Shown one piece after another: positions 1 through 8,784 of a stretch of 64,000 nucleotides of DNA. Position 1 is the stretch's first letter. Every line of letters starts with the position of its first letter. The notes beneath the pieces were generated by a model, which ran no database searches, was not told where the DNA came from, and saw only the letters and a program-made list of their open reading frames with translations. Position numbers and translations under genes: made by a program. The stretch covers positions 5,561,001 through 5,625,000 of the forward strand of contig NZ_CP113949.1 of assembly GCF_026810445.1 (NCBI RefSeq), in the 5' to 3' direction. The stretch comes from Pseudomonas sp. BSw22131 (GTDB lineage: Bacteria > Pseudomonadota > Gammaproteobacteria > Pseudomonadales > Pseudomonadaceae).

Positions 1-440
1 GACGGTTTCAAGTCTCTGTGCAGATAGCGGCGTTGGTGCAGATGAGTTACGCCGTTCAATATCTGCATAGTGCGCTCAACGGCCTGAAGGTTGCCGAACT
101 CTGTCTTTTCAAGCACATCGTCAAGGTCGCCATTTGGACAGCGGGGAGTCACGAAGTAGGCCCATTCCCCATCAAGCAGCCCAGCATTTTTGACTTGAAG
201 AATGTTAGGCGCCTCAATTGCAGCTAAAGTGCTGGGTTCTGCGTGGTATTTTGCATCACCTCCCCAGTAGTAAAATTTTACGGCAATCTCATTTTTAAGT
301 ATCCTATTTTCACCGAAGAAAAGATAGCCATTTCCTCCTTTGGTTATTTCCCTTGTAAACCTTATGTCCTTACTTAGCGCATTGAGTTGCGCCTTAATAT
401 TTGGAGGAGCGTTGACATTATCAATCAATATCTCGCTCAT
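1..440 (-). CDS. Ser/Thr protein kinase, N-terminal part (runs off window)
   Basis: The gene starts at the ATG at 438-440 and is still open at base 1, giving 146 residues. The translation has kinase landmarks in the right order: a glycine-loop segment KGGNGYLFFG (about residues 34-43), the ATP-anchoring lysine in AVKFYYW (K55), a candidate alpha-C glutamate (E68), the hinge-region stretch FVTPRCPNGDL (96-106) and the catalytic-loop start HRDLKP (141-146). The activation segment and C-lobe lie outside the window. Its start overlaps the stop of the upstream DUF3010 gene by 4 bp (ATGA), so the two are probably translationally coupled. Location in a mobile defence-bearing element suggests a stress or anti-phage role, but that is inference. 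Substrate unknown. Confidence 0.85.
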   Translation of the reverse strand, partial: MSEILIDNVNAPPNIKAQLNALSKDIRFTREITKGGNGYLFFGENRILKNEIAVKFYYWGGDAKYHAEPSTLAAIEAPNILQVKNAGLLDGEWAYFVTPRCPNGDLDDVLEKTEFGNLQAVERTMQILNGVTHLHQRRYLHRDLKP

Positions 441-862
441 GCACCCAGCTTCCTTATATATAGCACGGCAGATTTGAATGCATCCTCTTGGTATTTATTA
501 AGATCTGCAGGCAGCTTGAATGGTTTTTTTCTTTCTGCAGCAGCTATGCCTTGACCAGTTTCAAATCCGACCTCGGCAATTCCATTGAGTTGAATAAGCG
601 ACTCCATCTTAAAGGAGATTGCACCACCTGCCCTTGTCCCCTTTTGGGCACGCTTCTTAATCACCACTAAGTCAACATCGTGTTGTCTAGCGAAATTTTG
701 AAATGTTTCAAAAAATGACTTAATGTGATCACTAGACTCGTCATCTCCAAGCTTTATTTTACGAGGTTCGATATCAAGATATTGATACCCTGCGCCATTC
801 TTTTCCAGCAGAACAATAATTGCTTCGGAACCCTTCAATTCGACACCACAGATTTTGTCCAT
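437..862 (-). CDS. DUF3010 family protein
   Basis: 141 residues, about the usual length of the DUF3010 family, whose function is not established. The N-terminus ICGVELKGSEAIIVLL and the middle DLVVIKKRAQKG...GGAISFKMESLIQL match the family pattern as I remember it. The order of strands (a first strand with an acidic residue, a later VVIKK strand, a final helix EDAFKSAVLYI) resembles an RNase H/RuvC-like fold. The usual second acidic residue is replaced by lysine, so catalysis is uncertain. It is the first gene of a two-gene operon with the kinase downstream (4-bp overlap). The 249 bp upstream (863-1111) hold no convincing gene and probably contain the promoter. Confidence 0.8.
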   Translation of the reverse strand: MDKICGVELKGSEAIIVLLEKNGAGYQYLDIEPRKIKLGDDESSDHIKSFFETFQNFARQHDVDLVVIKKRAQKGTRAGGAISFKMESLIQLNGIAEVGFETGQGIAAAERKKPFKLPADLNKYQEDAFKSAVLYIRKLGA

Positions 863-1111
863 AAAATTCCCTTTCTTTATGAATATCAGAATTATCTTCT
901 GACGATACTTTAGGACTAAATAGCCGAGAAGCTAGCACGTGGCCACCAAGGAGTCCATGCCACCTTTTGCCCATTTTCAGGAATCGGTGCGCGACATCAA
1001 TTGACCTACAGCCGACTTTCCTGAAGGGCAGCTTTGGGTCAAATTCAGTCGGGCAATGACACCAAGTATGCTGGTCAAATCGAATGCAAGCGGGCGGTCA
1101 AGTCCATGCAA

Positions 1112-1684
1112 TTACTGATCTAGGGACAGGACAAGCTCTCTAGCATCTAAATCGGTTCGCAAGCGAGTAGCCGTAACCTGATCGCGCTCACGCTGCCCAA
1201 GCTGATAAACCTCATAGAAGCACGCGACAACCTGCTCCTTGGTCAAATCAGGGAGCGTCGTCCGACGCTTGAGGGTGTTCACTATTTTCCGTGCGCAAAG
1301 CTGAGCAGCTTCTCGCTCATACGACCGGAAAGCCAGATCGCGGAAAGCCCACATGCTGATCCAGCCGCTTGATAACGCCCATAGCATCAAACGCTGATAG
1401 GTCGGCCAAGCCATACGTGTGTGGCCGCTCAAATACCGTCGCAGAATCCGGCCGTCCGCGTCTTTGAACCCGTAAATCCCCAGCTCCGTCAGCAGCCGCT
1501 CAAGGGCCACCCGCGACATCCCTGACTTGCGCAAAATGGCTGAGAACAGGTACTCAAGCAGATCCACGGGGACGCGAACAACAAAGTTTCTACGGCCCGT
1601 TTCCTCATGACGTTTCAGTTCACGAAAAACAAGCTGGAAGGCTTCATCTGGGTCGACATCTGCATCGGGAATGTGTGGTTGCAT
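1112..1684 (-). CDS. hypothetical protein of mobile element
   Basis: I do not recognise this family. The ATG at 1682-1684 is chosen so that the protein (190 aa) begins MQPHIPDADVDPDEAFQLVF; an upstream in-frame start at 1801 would overlap the divergent gene at 1794. The protein is soluble, rich in Arg and Leu, and mostly helical by composition, with no membrane segment or recognisable catalytic motif. It is divergent from the AlpA-like/Rep-like pair, with about 110 bp between the two starts that should hold both promoters. Position suggests a replication or maintenance role for the element, which is inference only. Confidence 0.6.
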   Translation of the reverse strand: MQPHIPDADVDPDEAFQLVFRELKRHEETGRRNFVVRVPVDLLEYLFSAILRKSGMSRVALERLLTELGIYGFKDADGRILRRYLSGHTRMAWPTYQRLMLWALSSGWISMWAFRDLAFRSYEREAAQLCARKIVNTLKRRTTLPDLTKEQVVACFYEVYQLGQRERDQVTATRLRTDLDARELVLSLDQ

Positions 1685-1793
1685 GGAGCCATTCTTTGGC
1701 TTATTCGCGCATCTGTCAAAAAGGTGTCCTAGTAAATCCGTAGTCGCATGGCGAAAGCTGGAGGCATTCCATAGCAGCCGAGCGACAGTCACG

Positions 1794-2093
1794 ATGAGCA
1801 TCGATTACGAAACCATTCAAAAGATTCAGAGGCTAGCAGATGACGTACTGATTGGCGTTGCCGAGGTCGCTGCATTGACAGGCTTCAGCGCTCTGACCGT
1901 GCGTCAGCGCAAATTGCCGGGGCTTGAGCCAGTTCCAGGCCTGTCACGCTTGCGATGGAGGCTAGGTGATCTCAGACAGTGGATGCGTACCGGGGCAATC
2001 ACATCGGCTCCTCTCCTCAAGCAAGCCTCGACCGAAGGACCACACAAAGTCGGGCGCCCTACCAAGAAGGCGCAGGTGGAGGCTCGGAAATGA
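1794..2093 (+). CDS. AlpA/excisionase-like small HTH protein
   Basis: 99 residues from the ATG at 1794 (MSIDYETIQ). Residues about 20-60 contain the segment VAEVAALTGFSALTVRQRK followed by LSRLRWRLGDLRQWM. That is the layout of AlpA/MerR-type excisionase helix-turn-helix domains, in which a winged recognition helix is followed by a W-R/DL-x-x-W motif. The tail is basic (GRPTKKAQVEARK). The stop overlaps the start of the next gene by 4 bp (ATGA), so the two are coupled. Such proteins act as directionality factors or transcription activators in integrative elements. No strong ribosome site precedes this ATG, so the start could be further upstream. Confidence 0.65.
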   Translation: MSIDYETIQKIQRLADDVLIGVAEVAALTGFSALTVRQRKLPGLEPVPGLSRLRWRLGDLRQWMRTGAITSAPLLKQASTEGPHKVGRPTKKAQVEARK

Positions 2094-2710
2094 GTGAGCT
2101 TGAATTGTCGGTTGATGTCGCCACCGGGCAGGAACCACAGGATCAATTGAAATCCAACACCTATTGGTTTCACATTTTCCAGGCCATGGTGGATCACGAA
2201 CTCGCGAAGCTAGGACCGTATGCATTCGCGGTTTACTGCGTTATCAAATCCCACTGCGATCTCAGAACGGGACTGTCGATTCCTTCAATCCCAACCATTG
2301 CTCGCAAAGCTGGGATCAGTCCACGCCAGGCTATGCGCGAGATCAAAACGCTTGAAACCCGAGGCTACATCAGCAGGACGCGATCCCGTAAACATAACGA
2401 ATATAAGCTCACGGAAAAAATAGCGATCAGCGACTCGCAAGGCAGACCCAGAGGCCAAGCACAGTGGGAGTACCGCCCAGCCCAGATCAAAAGCACGGTT
2501 GAGGAGCTGAAACGTATGCTATTCAACAGGGAGGCAGTCGGCCAAGGTATTCACATCGAAAACCTACAGATCATCGAGAACCAGACCAACATTGGCTTCC
2601 AGATCAGCCAAGCTGACTTGGACCATTTGGCCGAGAGCAATCCGGACATCTACACCAAGCTGCTGTCTATCCGGAACTCGATCCGGGAGCGTAAGGCGAC
2701 CAAAACATGA
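2090..2710 (+). CDS. winged-helix protein, likely replication initiator or regulator of the element
   Basis: 206 residues from ATG 2090, overlapping the preceding gene by 4 bp. Residues about 25-105 form a winged helix of the type found in phage O-like and plasmid replication proteins: FAVYCVIKSHCDLRTGLS, then SIPTIARKAGISPRQAMREI as the recognition helix-turn-helix, then LETRGYISRTRSRKHNEYKL as the wing. The C-terminal 90 residues are not recognised. Immediately downstream (2712-2815) are a DnaA-box match and repeated GTGAC motifs, as expected for an initiator with its own origin. A plain transcription regulator is the alternative. Confidence 0.65.
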   Translation: MSELELSVDVATGQEPQDQLKSNTYWFHIFQAMVDHELAKLGPYAFAVYCVIKSHCDLRTGLSIPSIPTIARKAGISPRQAMREIKTLETRGYISRTRSRKHNEYKLTEKIAISDSQGRPRGQAQWEYRPAQIKSTVEELKRMLFNREAVGQGIHIENLQIIENQTNIGFQISQADLDHLAESNPDIYTKLLSIRNSIRERKATKT

Positions 2711-2711
2711 G

Positions 2712-2815
2712 TTATACACAGGACCGCCAGTCACGTGACAGGGTGGCATGCATGCGCTCATCTCAGGTGACTGTGTGACATGCGTAACCTGATTTGAGGT
2801 GACACAGAGTCACTC
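2712..2815. repeat. candidate replication origin: DnaA box plus GTGAC/GTCAC repeats
   Basis: TTATACACA at 2712-2720 fits the DnaA-box consensus TTWTNCACA. It is followed by the perfect palindrome GTCACGTGAC (2730-2739), AGGTGACTGTGTGAC (2765-2779) and GGTGACACAGAGTCAC (2798-2813), the last being an inverted repeat GTGAC-5 nt-GTCAC. The cluster sits directly after the Rep-like gene and before an A-rich stretch (2816-2840). The repeats are seen directly; their role as iterons is inference. They could also be operators for the Rep-like or AlpA-like protein. Confidence 0.45.
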
Positions 2816-2924
2816 ATACAAGAAGAGAAAAAACCATATCAATTGGAACGCCATTACTTGTCGCGACCCGACAAGATCCAGGAACGCGGCAAGCCATGAT
2901 AACGATCAGCAGGAGGTCTCAACG

Positions 2925-3197
2925 ATGATCCAATCATCAGATGCTCATAGACTGGAAATCGCCCAAGACCTCTTGGGTTGCTTGATAGCGCTCCGTTCCG
3001 AGTCGATTTTCTACGAGCGGAAGAAAGCCCAACCGAATGTTGAAATAATCAGCCAGTGGAAAGCAGAGCGTAACACCCTCTTTGACCTGACCCGCAGCTT
3101 GAACTGCAACGACCGGGATACCATCGAGAATGTCATCGCGACCTATGGCCCTTCTGCCAGAGCTCTGTTTGATCAGGAGGGTAGTCTGAGCCGCTAG
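2925..3197 (+). CDS. small hypothetical protein
   Basis: 90 residues. The start at ATG 2925 is fixed by a perfect AGGAGG at 2911-2916 with 8 nt spacing; the in-frame extension to 2799 runs through the repeat region and is unlikely. The protein is soluble and helical (LEIAQDLLGCLIALRSESIF...). No family recognised. It lies downstream of the Rep-like gene on the same strand, separated by the candidate origin. Confidence 0.6.
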   Translation: MIQSSDAHRLEIAQDLLGCLIALRSESIFYERKKAQPNVEIISQWKAERNTLFDLTRSLNCNDRDTIENVIATYGPSARALFDQEGSLSR

Positions 3198-3282
3198 CCC
3201 TGCGCTCCGGCTATGCAAGGTGCGTATCAGTTAACGCGTTCCACTTTTGCTGACATGCGTTCAGCCGCCTGAGATGCTGCAC

Positions 3283-3474
3283 TCAGTCTGAATCGGGCAG
3301 CGTGGAGCGTCTGGCAGGTTTTGACTCGGGAATGAGCTCAGGTACCAGCTTGAGCTCTCCCGAATAGACCATGAGGGTTCCGCACCTGGTAAACGGCTTA
3401 CCACCGTTCATCGCGTCTACAGATTTCCGTCGTAGTGCAAGCGACCACATTTTCTTCAGCCAGCTTTCACTCAT
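3283..3474 (-). CDS. small hypothetical protein
   Basis: 63 residues starting MSESWLKKMWSLALRRKSVD. A GGAG lies about 8 nt before the ATG on the minus strand, supporting expression. The N-terminal half is basic and amphipathic; the C-terminal part is Pro/Glu rich. No family recognised. It stands alone, convergent with the gene ending at 3197. Confidence 0.4.
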   Translation of the reverse strand: MSESWLKKMWSLALRRKSVDAMNGGKPFTRCGTLMVYSGELKLVPELIPESKPARRSTLPDSD

Positions 3475-4083
3475 AGCGTTTACTCCAGATATGGATGACG
3501 TATCCAGATTTGCCTACCGAATGCCTCCCTCAGCATCACCAGATCTACCTTTCCCTGTGCTCCCAGATGTTGTTCTCTTCTTTACCCGAGTGATCCAGGT
3601 ACAGTCACCAACGGCAACTACGCGCACTTCACAATACCGACACCATCACAGCCAACGCCGTGCTTTGTACAGCGTCGTGTTGCGGTGTTTTCTGAAAATT
3701 ACCGCGCTCACTTCGCAAAATATTTTGATGGTCAATTTTGTTAGGCCGATGGCGTCTGATTCTTGTGTTTATCGAGTCATTGGGCGATTCCTCTGCCCCC
3801 TCCCCAAGGATGCTTTGATTGATCAAGGACTAAGAAATCCAGCACCTACGTGCAGACAACTTTTCTGACCAAAATCGTCCACAACGGCTGCAACCATTTG
3901 GTGGATAAGAACTGGGACAGGGTAGGGTTTGTACTACCGCCATGAATGGCGTACGTAAAACCGGCAACGCGGCAGTCGTTTCACTTCTTTGCTTTGCCTA
4001 CCGTCCCTGCTCAGGGCAAGCCCCGAGACCCCACTGCGGCCAATGGCCGGAAAGTTTTGGTAAAACGCGCTGCCGTCGATGGC
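3475..4083. other. 609-bp stretch without a supported gene
   Basis: Open frames here (for example 3371-3868 on the plus strand) have unlikely composition and no ribosome site. The stretch is AT-richer than its surroundings around 3640-3790. I see no tRNA, repeat or recognisable remnant. It may contain decayed mobile-element sequence. Confidence 0.4.
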
Positions 4084-4392
4084 TCACAACTCGGTAGAGA
4101 TGCCCGACAGCGCAAGAACCTCATGCTCTGCAAGCCCTTGCCTCCGCTGCGCCAATCCGAGGGGCGAAATAAGCGCTTCATGCTCGACGATTTGCTGTTC
4201 AAGCAACCGCCCTAAAAGCAGTAGCTCTCCCTGCGCTTCAAGTGCGCGAAGCTGTTCGGGAGAATTAAACGCCCAGCGGTCAAGAATCTGCCAGCCGCAT
4301 GCATGATACGAAGTGGATCGGAGGACAGACTCGATGGTCGTAGTCGCCAGGACGCCGGACGCGATTCTCAATGGCATGTGGTCAATGAGCAT
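4084..4392 (-). CDS. hypothetical protein, second gene of a two-gene unit
   Basis: 102 residues (MLIDHMPLRIASGVLATTTI...). It overlaps the end of the upstream 79-aa gene by 11 bp and has an AGGGA about 8 nt before its ATG, so the two are probably co-translated. Sequence is helical and leucine/glutamate rich in the second half (LEAQGELLLLGRLLEQQIVE), possibly a coiled coil. No family recognised. Confidence 0.5.
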   Translation of the reverse strand: MLIDHMPLRIASGVLATTTIESVLRSTSYHACGWQILDRWAFNSPEQLRALEAQGELLLLGRLLEQQIVEHEALISPLGLAQRRQGLAEHEVLALSGISTEL

Positions 4393-4621
4393 GTGCAGGT
4401 TCCCTTTTTTGTAGGCAATTGATCATTCGTGTGTTCTGCGCAATGGAAGATGGTCTGAAGCCACCTTTGCGCCTCAGCTCTCGAATGTGAGCGAGCGAAA
4501 AACCGAGAGTGGATAGGACGGCAACATCGTCAGAAGTCAGCACTTGATTGGCCAAACGCATGGTGGCGTTAGGTTGAGCGATATCTACCTGCCAAACACT
4601 GCCTGCGGTTACGTCGGTCAT
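4382..4621 (-). CDS. hypothetical protein, first gene of a two-gene unit
   Basis: 79 residues, with CGGAG about 8 nt before the ATG at 4621. The segment LTSDDVAVLSTLGFSLAHIRELRRKGGF (given here only as residues about 28-55) looks like a small helical bundle or HTH and loosely recalls FlhD-like proteins, too weakly to name it. Cotranscribed with the 102-aa gene downstream (11-bp overlap). Confidence 0.5.
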   Translation of the reverse strand: MTDVTAGSVWQVDIAQPNATMRLANQVLTSDDVAVLSTLGFSLAHIRELRRKGGFRPSSIAQNTRMINCLQKREPAHAH

Positions 4622-4662
4622 CGGGCCACTCCGAATAGCTAAGTGAAGGCTCCATCATCCAG

Positions 4663-5202
4663 CTAAGTGCTGAAGATTGAATGCAGCCGCGCCTCCGTAT
4701 TGGTCACGTCCGCCGTTTTAAGCGCGAGGCTGAACGTCGGAATAGCCAAATCGGTCGTCAACAGCTCCAACCGATGGTTGCTCTTGCCGACTGGAAGAAT
4801 GCGCCAGGAGCGAATCTCATCCAAACGGAAGAGATGTCCGTCCTGACCTACGGGGTACGCCAGCAATCTTTTCGATTCCAGGTCGACACCAACGTAGGCG
4901 TCATTGATCTTCGCGAACACCTCGATCTGAGGAAAGAACCCTTCAGCCTGATACCCAGCGACCATTCTCCTCAGTTTTGCGGCATAGCTCCGGTTGACAC
5001 GGGAGAACAGCCATCCGCCCCCGACGAAGTAGAGAGCCAAGGCCCAGAACAGCCAACGAATTGCAGGTTCTTCGCCACTGGCCAAACCCAGAAAGAATGG
5101 CAGGTTGAAGCCAGAAAAAACCACCACGACTAGCAAAAGCGCACCCACCGGCAGACACCCGATGGCCCATGCCACGCGAAACAACTCCCAGACCAGTCTC
5201 AT
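4663..5202 (-). CDS. two-TM inner-membrane protein of unknown function
   Basis: 179 residues from the ATG at 5202 (MRLVWELFRVAW), chosen because AGGAGG lies 4 nt upstream; a longer frame to 5298 lacks such a site. Two hydrophobic segments are visible at about residues 9-37 and 45-63, separated by a short acidic loop. The rest is a soluble domain of about 110 residues with beta character (IEVFAKINDAYVGVDLESKR...). No family recognised. It is divergent from the XRE regulator at 5303, with about 100 bp between starts, so that regulator may control it. Confidence 0.6.
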   Translation of the reverse strand: MRLVWELFRVAWAIGCLPVGALLLVVVVFSGFNLPFFLGLASGEEPAIRWLFWALALYFVGGGWLFSRVNRSYAAKLRRMVAGYQAEGFFPQIEVFAKINDAYVGVDLESKRLLAYPVGQDGHLFRLDEIRSWRILPVGKSNHRLELLTTDLAIPTFSLALKTADVTNTEARLHSIFST

Positions 5203-5302
5203 GCAGCCTCCTAAACCAAACGAACACGCACAAAATAACTGAAAATCAGATATCTCAAAAGCAGATATAGCGTGATCAGTCGAACCTTGCCCGGACACGG
5301 CT

Positions 5303-5548
5303 ATGACAAAGGCTATCTATCGACGTGAGCATGTGATCTTTCTACAGGTGCTAAAGCGCATGAGGGTTGAATCAGGCCTGACCCAGGCCCAGTGCTCTGC
5401 CGCGCTGGGGAGACCGCAATCGTTCATGAGTGATGTGGAGAGGGGGGTGAGGCGGCTGGATATGGTTCAGCTTCGTGATCTGTGTCAGGTTTTGGGTAGT
5501 GACCTTGTCGGGTTCACCAAATCTTTCGAGGCCGCACTCAACCATTAA
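5303..5548 (+). CDS. XRE-family HTH transcriptional regulator
   Basis: 81 residues consisting almost wholly of a Cro/C1-type helix-turn-helix domain: LKRMRVESGLTQAQCSAALG, then RPQSFMSDVERGVRRLD, then LRDLCQVLGSDLVGF. The second and third helices carry the usual Q-x-x-x-A-x-x-x-G and S-x-x-E-x-G pattern. It diverges from the membrane protein gene and lies at the far end of the restriction operon, convergent with hsdR, so it could also be that system's controller protein. DNA target unknown. Confidence 0.8.
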   Translation: MTKAIYRREHVIFLQVLKRMRVESGLTQAQCSAALGRPQSFMSDVERGVRRLDMVQLRDLCQVLGSDLVGFTKSFEAALNH

Positions 5549-5577
5549 AAAAGCGCAGGCATAAACGCATCGTCGAT

Positions 5578-5599
5578 CCCGAGGCAGCAACGCCTCGGG
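5578..5599. terminator. hairpin between convergent xre and hsdR
   Basis: Perfect 8-bp inverted repeat CCCGAGGC-6 nt-GCCTCGGG between two convergent genes. There is no T-run on either side, so factor-independent termination is not certain. Confidence 0.35.
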
Positions 5600-5685
5600 C
5601 GAATTGTCACTCAAGCTGCATCATAGCGCAGGGCAAACTGTCTGAAAGCACTTGGTGCGATACATATACTAGCCCTGCTGCTGCA

Positions 5686-8600
5686 TTATAAATTTCCACC
5701 TACACCTTTGAATTTTTCAACAAAAGCGGCGATCTTTTGGAAGACATCTTGCTTCTTCTGGAGATACTTCGGATTAAGCGGACTCATTTTTGGCAAGATG
5801 GCATTAAGCTCAGTTCCATTATCGCTAGCAAATTCCCTTTTCAGCGACGTGGCGATGTAGCGTTTAGCTGCCCCCTCATTCAGTTCCTCATCGCTGATCA
5901 GCTCTTGCGCCTCGCGCAGCTGTTCTGATCGGGCAAAAGTGTAAAAAGCGTCGATCACACTAGCCTTGTCAGCAATCCCATCAAGCTCGGTCTGGTTGAT
6001 GAAGTCCACCACCAGGCTTTCTTTGGCGCGATTCCCCAGGCTGGCGCGAATCACCCGGCGCATCTCCTCGACCAGCGCCGCCTTGCCCTTGACCTTCTTG
6101 TTCTTCTCAAAGATCAGCTCGAGGATGTAATCCAGGTTGATTTCCTGGGACTTGAGCAGGTCCACCTCGAACACCACATCGTCCCAGTCAATGGTGGACT
6201 TGCCTACTTCGTTACCCGCTTTCTCGCGCCGCAGCCAATCTCGGATGTCATTGTAGGTGGAGCGATAGTCCTGAACCTTGCGCTCGACAGGTAGGCGGAT
6301 GGTCTGCAGCTCGGCAAGTTTCTCGTCATCCAGGTGGTGTTCAAGCTTAAATGCTTCTACGGCCTGCGGGTCGCTGATATCGACCGTTTGCAGCGCCTTG
6401 AGCGCGGCAAACTCGTCGTAGTTCTGCAGCACGTTTTCCACGCGCAGGTAATCGCCGAACAACTTGGCGAAGGCTTTTTTCTCCGATTCCTTGATGATGT
6501 TGGCCGGGTCGGGAAAACGCTGCTCCAGCTCTGTCACCACATCCATGAAGCCACGCCGCGCCTCACCGGTCATCGTGTCGGTGAAGCCCTCCATGTACTC
6601 CTTATAACTTTTTTCCAGCACCACGTTGCGCGTATTCTTGTCGCCGAACAGCGTGATGGCGTCGACCGTGGCGTGCTCCAGATCGCGGAAGGTGACGATA
6701 TTACCGAAAGTCTTGGTGGCATCGAAGATGCGGTTGGTACGTGAATAGGCCTGGATCAGGCCGTGATAGCGCAGGTTTTTGTCGACGAACAGCGTGTTGA
6801 GCGTTGGCGCATCGAAGCCGGTCAGGAACATGCCTACTACTATCAGCAGGTCGATGTCCTGATCCTTCACACGCTTTGCCAGGTCGCGGTAATAGTTCTG
6901 GAAGCCCTTGCTGTCCACGCCGAAACTACTTTTGAACAACACGTTGTAGTCAGCAATCGCCGCGCTCAGGAACTCTTTAGCGGTGCTATCCATCGCCGAC
7001 ACTTCGAAGCTTTCATCGACAATGTCGCCAATGGCGTCCTGTTCTTCATTGGGGGCGAATGAGAAGATGGTAGCGATGCGCAGAGGCTTGTCGCTTCCTT
7101 CCTGCAGCTTCTGCAGCATCTCGTAGTACGCCTTGGCGGCATCAACGCTGCTTACCGCGAACATGGCGTTGAAGCCCTTGTTTGCTCCCTGCAAACGATG
7201 GGTCTTCTGGCGAAAATGCGTGAGCAGGTACTGCGAAATTTCGCGAATGCGCGTGGGGTGGAGCAAAGCCTGACGGTTCTCCGCAGCGCTGAGCTTCTTC
7301 TCGTCATGCTCGGCTTCCAGAGCCTTGAACTGTGGACGGACATCGTTGTAGTCCACCTTGAACTTGAGCACCTTCTCGTCACGGATGGCATCGGTGATCA
7401 CATAGGAATGCAGCTCGCGGCCAAACACGCTAGCGGTTGTATCGGCGCCCAGCGCATTTTTTGGGAAGATCGGCGTGCCGGTGAAGCCGAACTGATAGAA
7501 GCGCTTGAACTTCTTCTTCAGATTCTTCTGCGCCTCGCCAAACTGACTGCGGTGGCACTCGTCGAAGATGAACACCACCTGCTGGTGGTACACCGGCAGG
7601 TCGCCTTCGGTCTTCATCAGGTTGTTGAGCTTCTGGATGGTGGTGACGATGATCTTATTGTCGTCCTTGTCCAGGTTGTGCTTGAGGCCTGCGGTGCTCT
7701 CCGAGCCATTGACGCTGTCGGGTGAAAAACGCTGGTACTCCTTCATGGTCTGGTAATCCAGATCCTTGCGATCCACCACGAAGAATACCTTGTCGATGAA
7801 CTCCAGCTCGGTGGCCAGGCGCGCAGCCTTGAAGCTGGTCAGCGTCTTGCCCGAGCCGGTAGTGTGCCAGATATAACCGCCGCCCTCGGTGCTGTTCCAG
7901 CGCTTGGCCTGCCTGGCACTGCGAATCTTCCACAGAATGCGCTCGGTGGCGGCAATCTGGTAAGGGCGCATCACCAGCAGGGTGTTGCTGACGTCGAACA
8001 CCGAATAGGTGAGCAGTACATCGAGCAGGGTGCGCTTCTGGAAGAAGGTTGCGGTGAAGTCCTTCAGATCCTTGATCGGACTGTTGTCGGCCTGCGCCCA
8101 GTTCATGGTGAAGTCGAAACTGTGCTTGTTGCGCCGCGTGGTGTTGGCGAAGTAGCGCGTATCGGTGCCATTAGAGATCACGAACAGCTGCAGATACCTG
8201 AACAGCGAATGCTCGGTGTTGAAGCTCTCCTTGCTGTAGCGGTGCACCTGATTGAAGGCTTCGCGGATCGCCACGCCACGCTTCTTCAACTCCACCTGCA
8301 CCAGTGGCAGGCCATTGACCAGAATAGTCACGTCGTAGCGGTTGGCATGGCTACCCGCTTGCTCGAACTGCTTGATAACCTGCATCTTGTTGCGGGCCAG
8401 GTTCTTCTTGTCCAGCAGGTAGATATTCTGGATGCGCCCGTCATCGAACACGAAGTCATGTACGTAGTCGTCGTGAACCTTGCGGGTTTTGTCGAGGATG
8501 CTGTCACTGGGCTTGTCCAGCCAGCTTTCCACGAAGCGCGCCCACTCGGATTCGGAAAATTCGACGCTGTTCAGCGCCTGCAGCTGCGTGCGCACATTGG

Positions 8601-8784
8601 CCAGCAGCGCCGGCATCGTCTTCAGCTCGGTAGAATGCTCATAGCCCTGGTTGACCAGATCCTGGATGAACTCGCGCTCCAGATCGCCTTCGCTCTGGTA
8701 GCTTTCGGCAACTTTCCACTCTCTGGCATATCTGTCGAGGACGATGAAGGTGTTGGACTCTGCGATGGTCTTGTAATCAGTCAT
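5686..8784 (-). CDS. hsdR: type I restriction endonuclease subunit R (type IC)
   Basis: 1032 residues from ATG 8784 ([10 protein letters not shown]), preceded by GGAGG. This subunit translocates DNA using ATP and cuts unmodified DNA. With this start the PD-(D/E)xK nuclease residues fall at D151, E165 and K167 (YDVTILVNG...QVELKKRG), the numbering known for EcoR124I, which supports the start. The helicase part has Walker A TGSGKT, the DECH box FDECHRSQ and motif III GFTGTP. The C-terminal helical region completes the usual length. Its start overlaps the end of the yhcG remnant. Partner subunits HsdM and HsdS are encoded upstream on the same strand, with PrrC between. Confidence 0.95.
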   Translation of the reverse strand: MTDYKTIAESNTFIVLDRYAREWKVAESYQSEGDLEREFIQDLVNQGYEHSTELKTMPALLANVRTQLQALNSVEFSESEWARFVESWLDKPSDSILDKTRKVHDDYVHDFVFDDGRIQNIYLLDKKNLARNKMQVIKQFEQAGSHANRYDVTILVNGLPLVQVELKKRGVAIREAFNQVHRYSKESFNTEHSLFRYLQLFVISNGTDTRYFANTTRRNKHSFDFTMNWAQADNSPIKDLKDFTATFFQKRTLLDVLLTYSVFDVSNTLLVMRPYQIAATERILWKIRSARQAKRWNSTEGGGYIWHTTGSGKTLTSFKAARLATELEFIDKVFFVVDRKDLDYQTMKEYQRFSPDSVNGSESTAGLKHNLDKDDNKIIVTTIQKLNNLMKTEGDLPVYHQQVVFIFDECHRSQFGEAQKNLKKKFKRFYQFGFTGTPIFPKNALGADTTASVFGRELHSYVITDAIRDEKVLKFKVDYNDVRPQFKALEAEHDEKKLSAAENRQALLHPTRIREISQYLLTHFRQKTHRLQGANKGFNAMFAVSSVDAAKAYYEMLQKLQEGSDKPLRIATIFSFAPNEEQDAIGDIVDESFEVSAMDSTAKEFLSAAIADYNVLFKSSFGVDSKGFQNYYRDLAKRVKDQDIDLLIVVGMFLTGFDAPTLNTLFVDKNLRYHGLIQAYSRTNRIFDATKTFGNIVTFRDLEHATVDAITLFGDKNTRNVVLEKSYKEYMEGFTDTMTGEARRGFMDVVTELEQRFPDPANIIKESEKKAFAKLFGDYLRVENVLQNYDEFAALKALQTVDISDPQAVEAFKLEHHLDDEKLAELQTIRLPVERKVQDYRSTYNDIRDWLRREKAGNEVGKSTIDWDDVVFEVDLLKSQEINLDYILELIFEKNKKVKGKAALVEEMRRVIRASLGNRAKESLVVDFINQTELDGIADKASVIDAFYTFARSEQLREAQELISDEELNEGAAKRYIATSLKREFASDNGTELNAILPKMSPLNPKYLQKKQDVFQKIAAFVEKFKGVGGNL

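Noticed and set aside
3371..3868. 165-codon plus-strand frame
   Set aside because: No ribosome site, odd composition, and its first part overlaps the better supported minus-strand 63-aa gene.
4382..4621. Resemblance of the 79-aa protein to FlhD
   Set aside because: Only a short helical segment is suggestive; flagellar context is absent.
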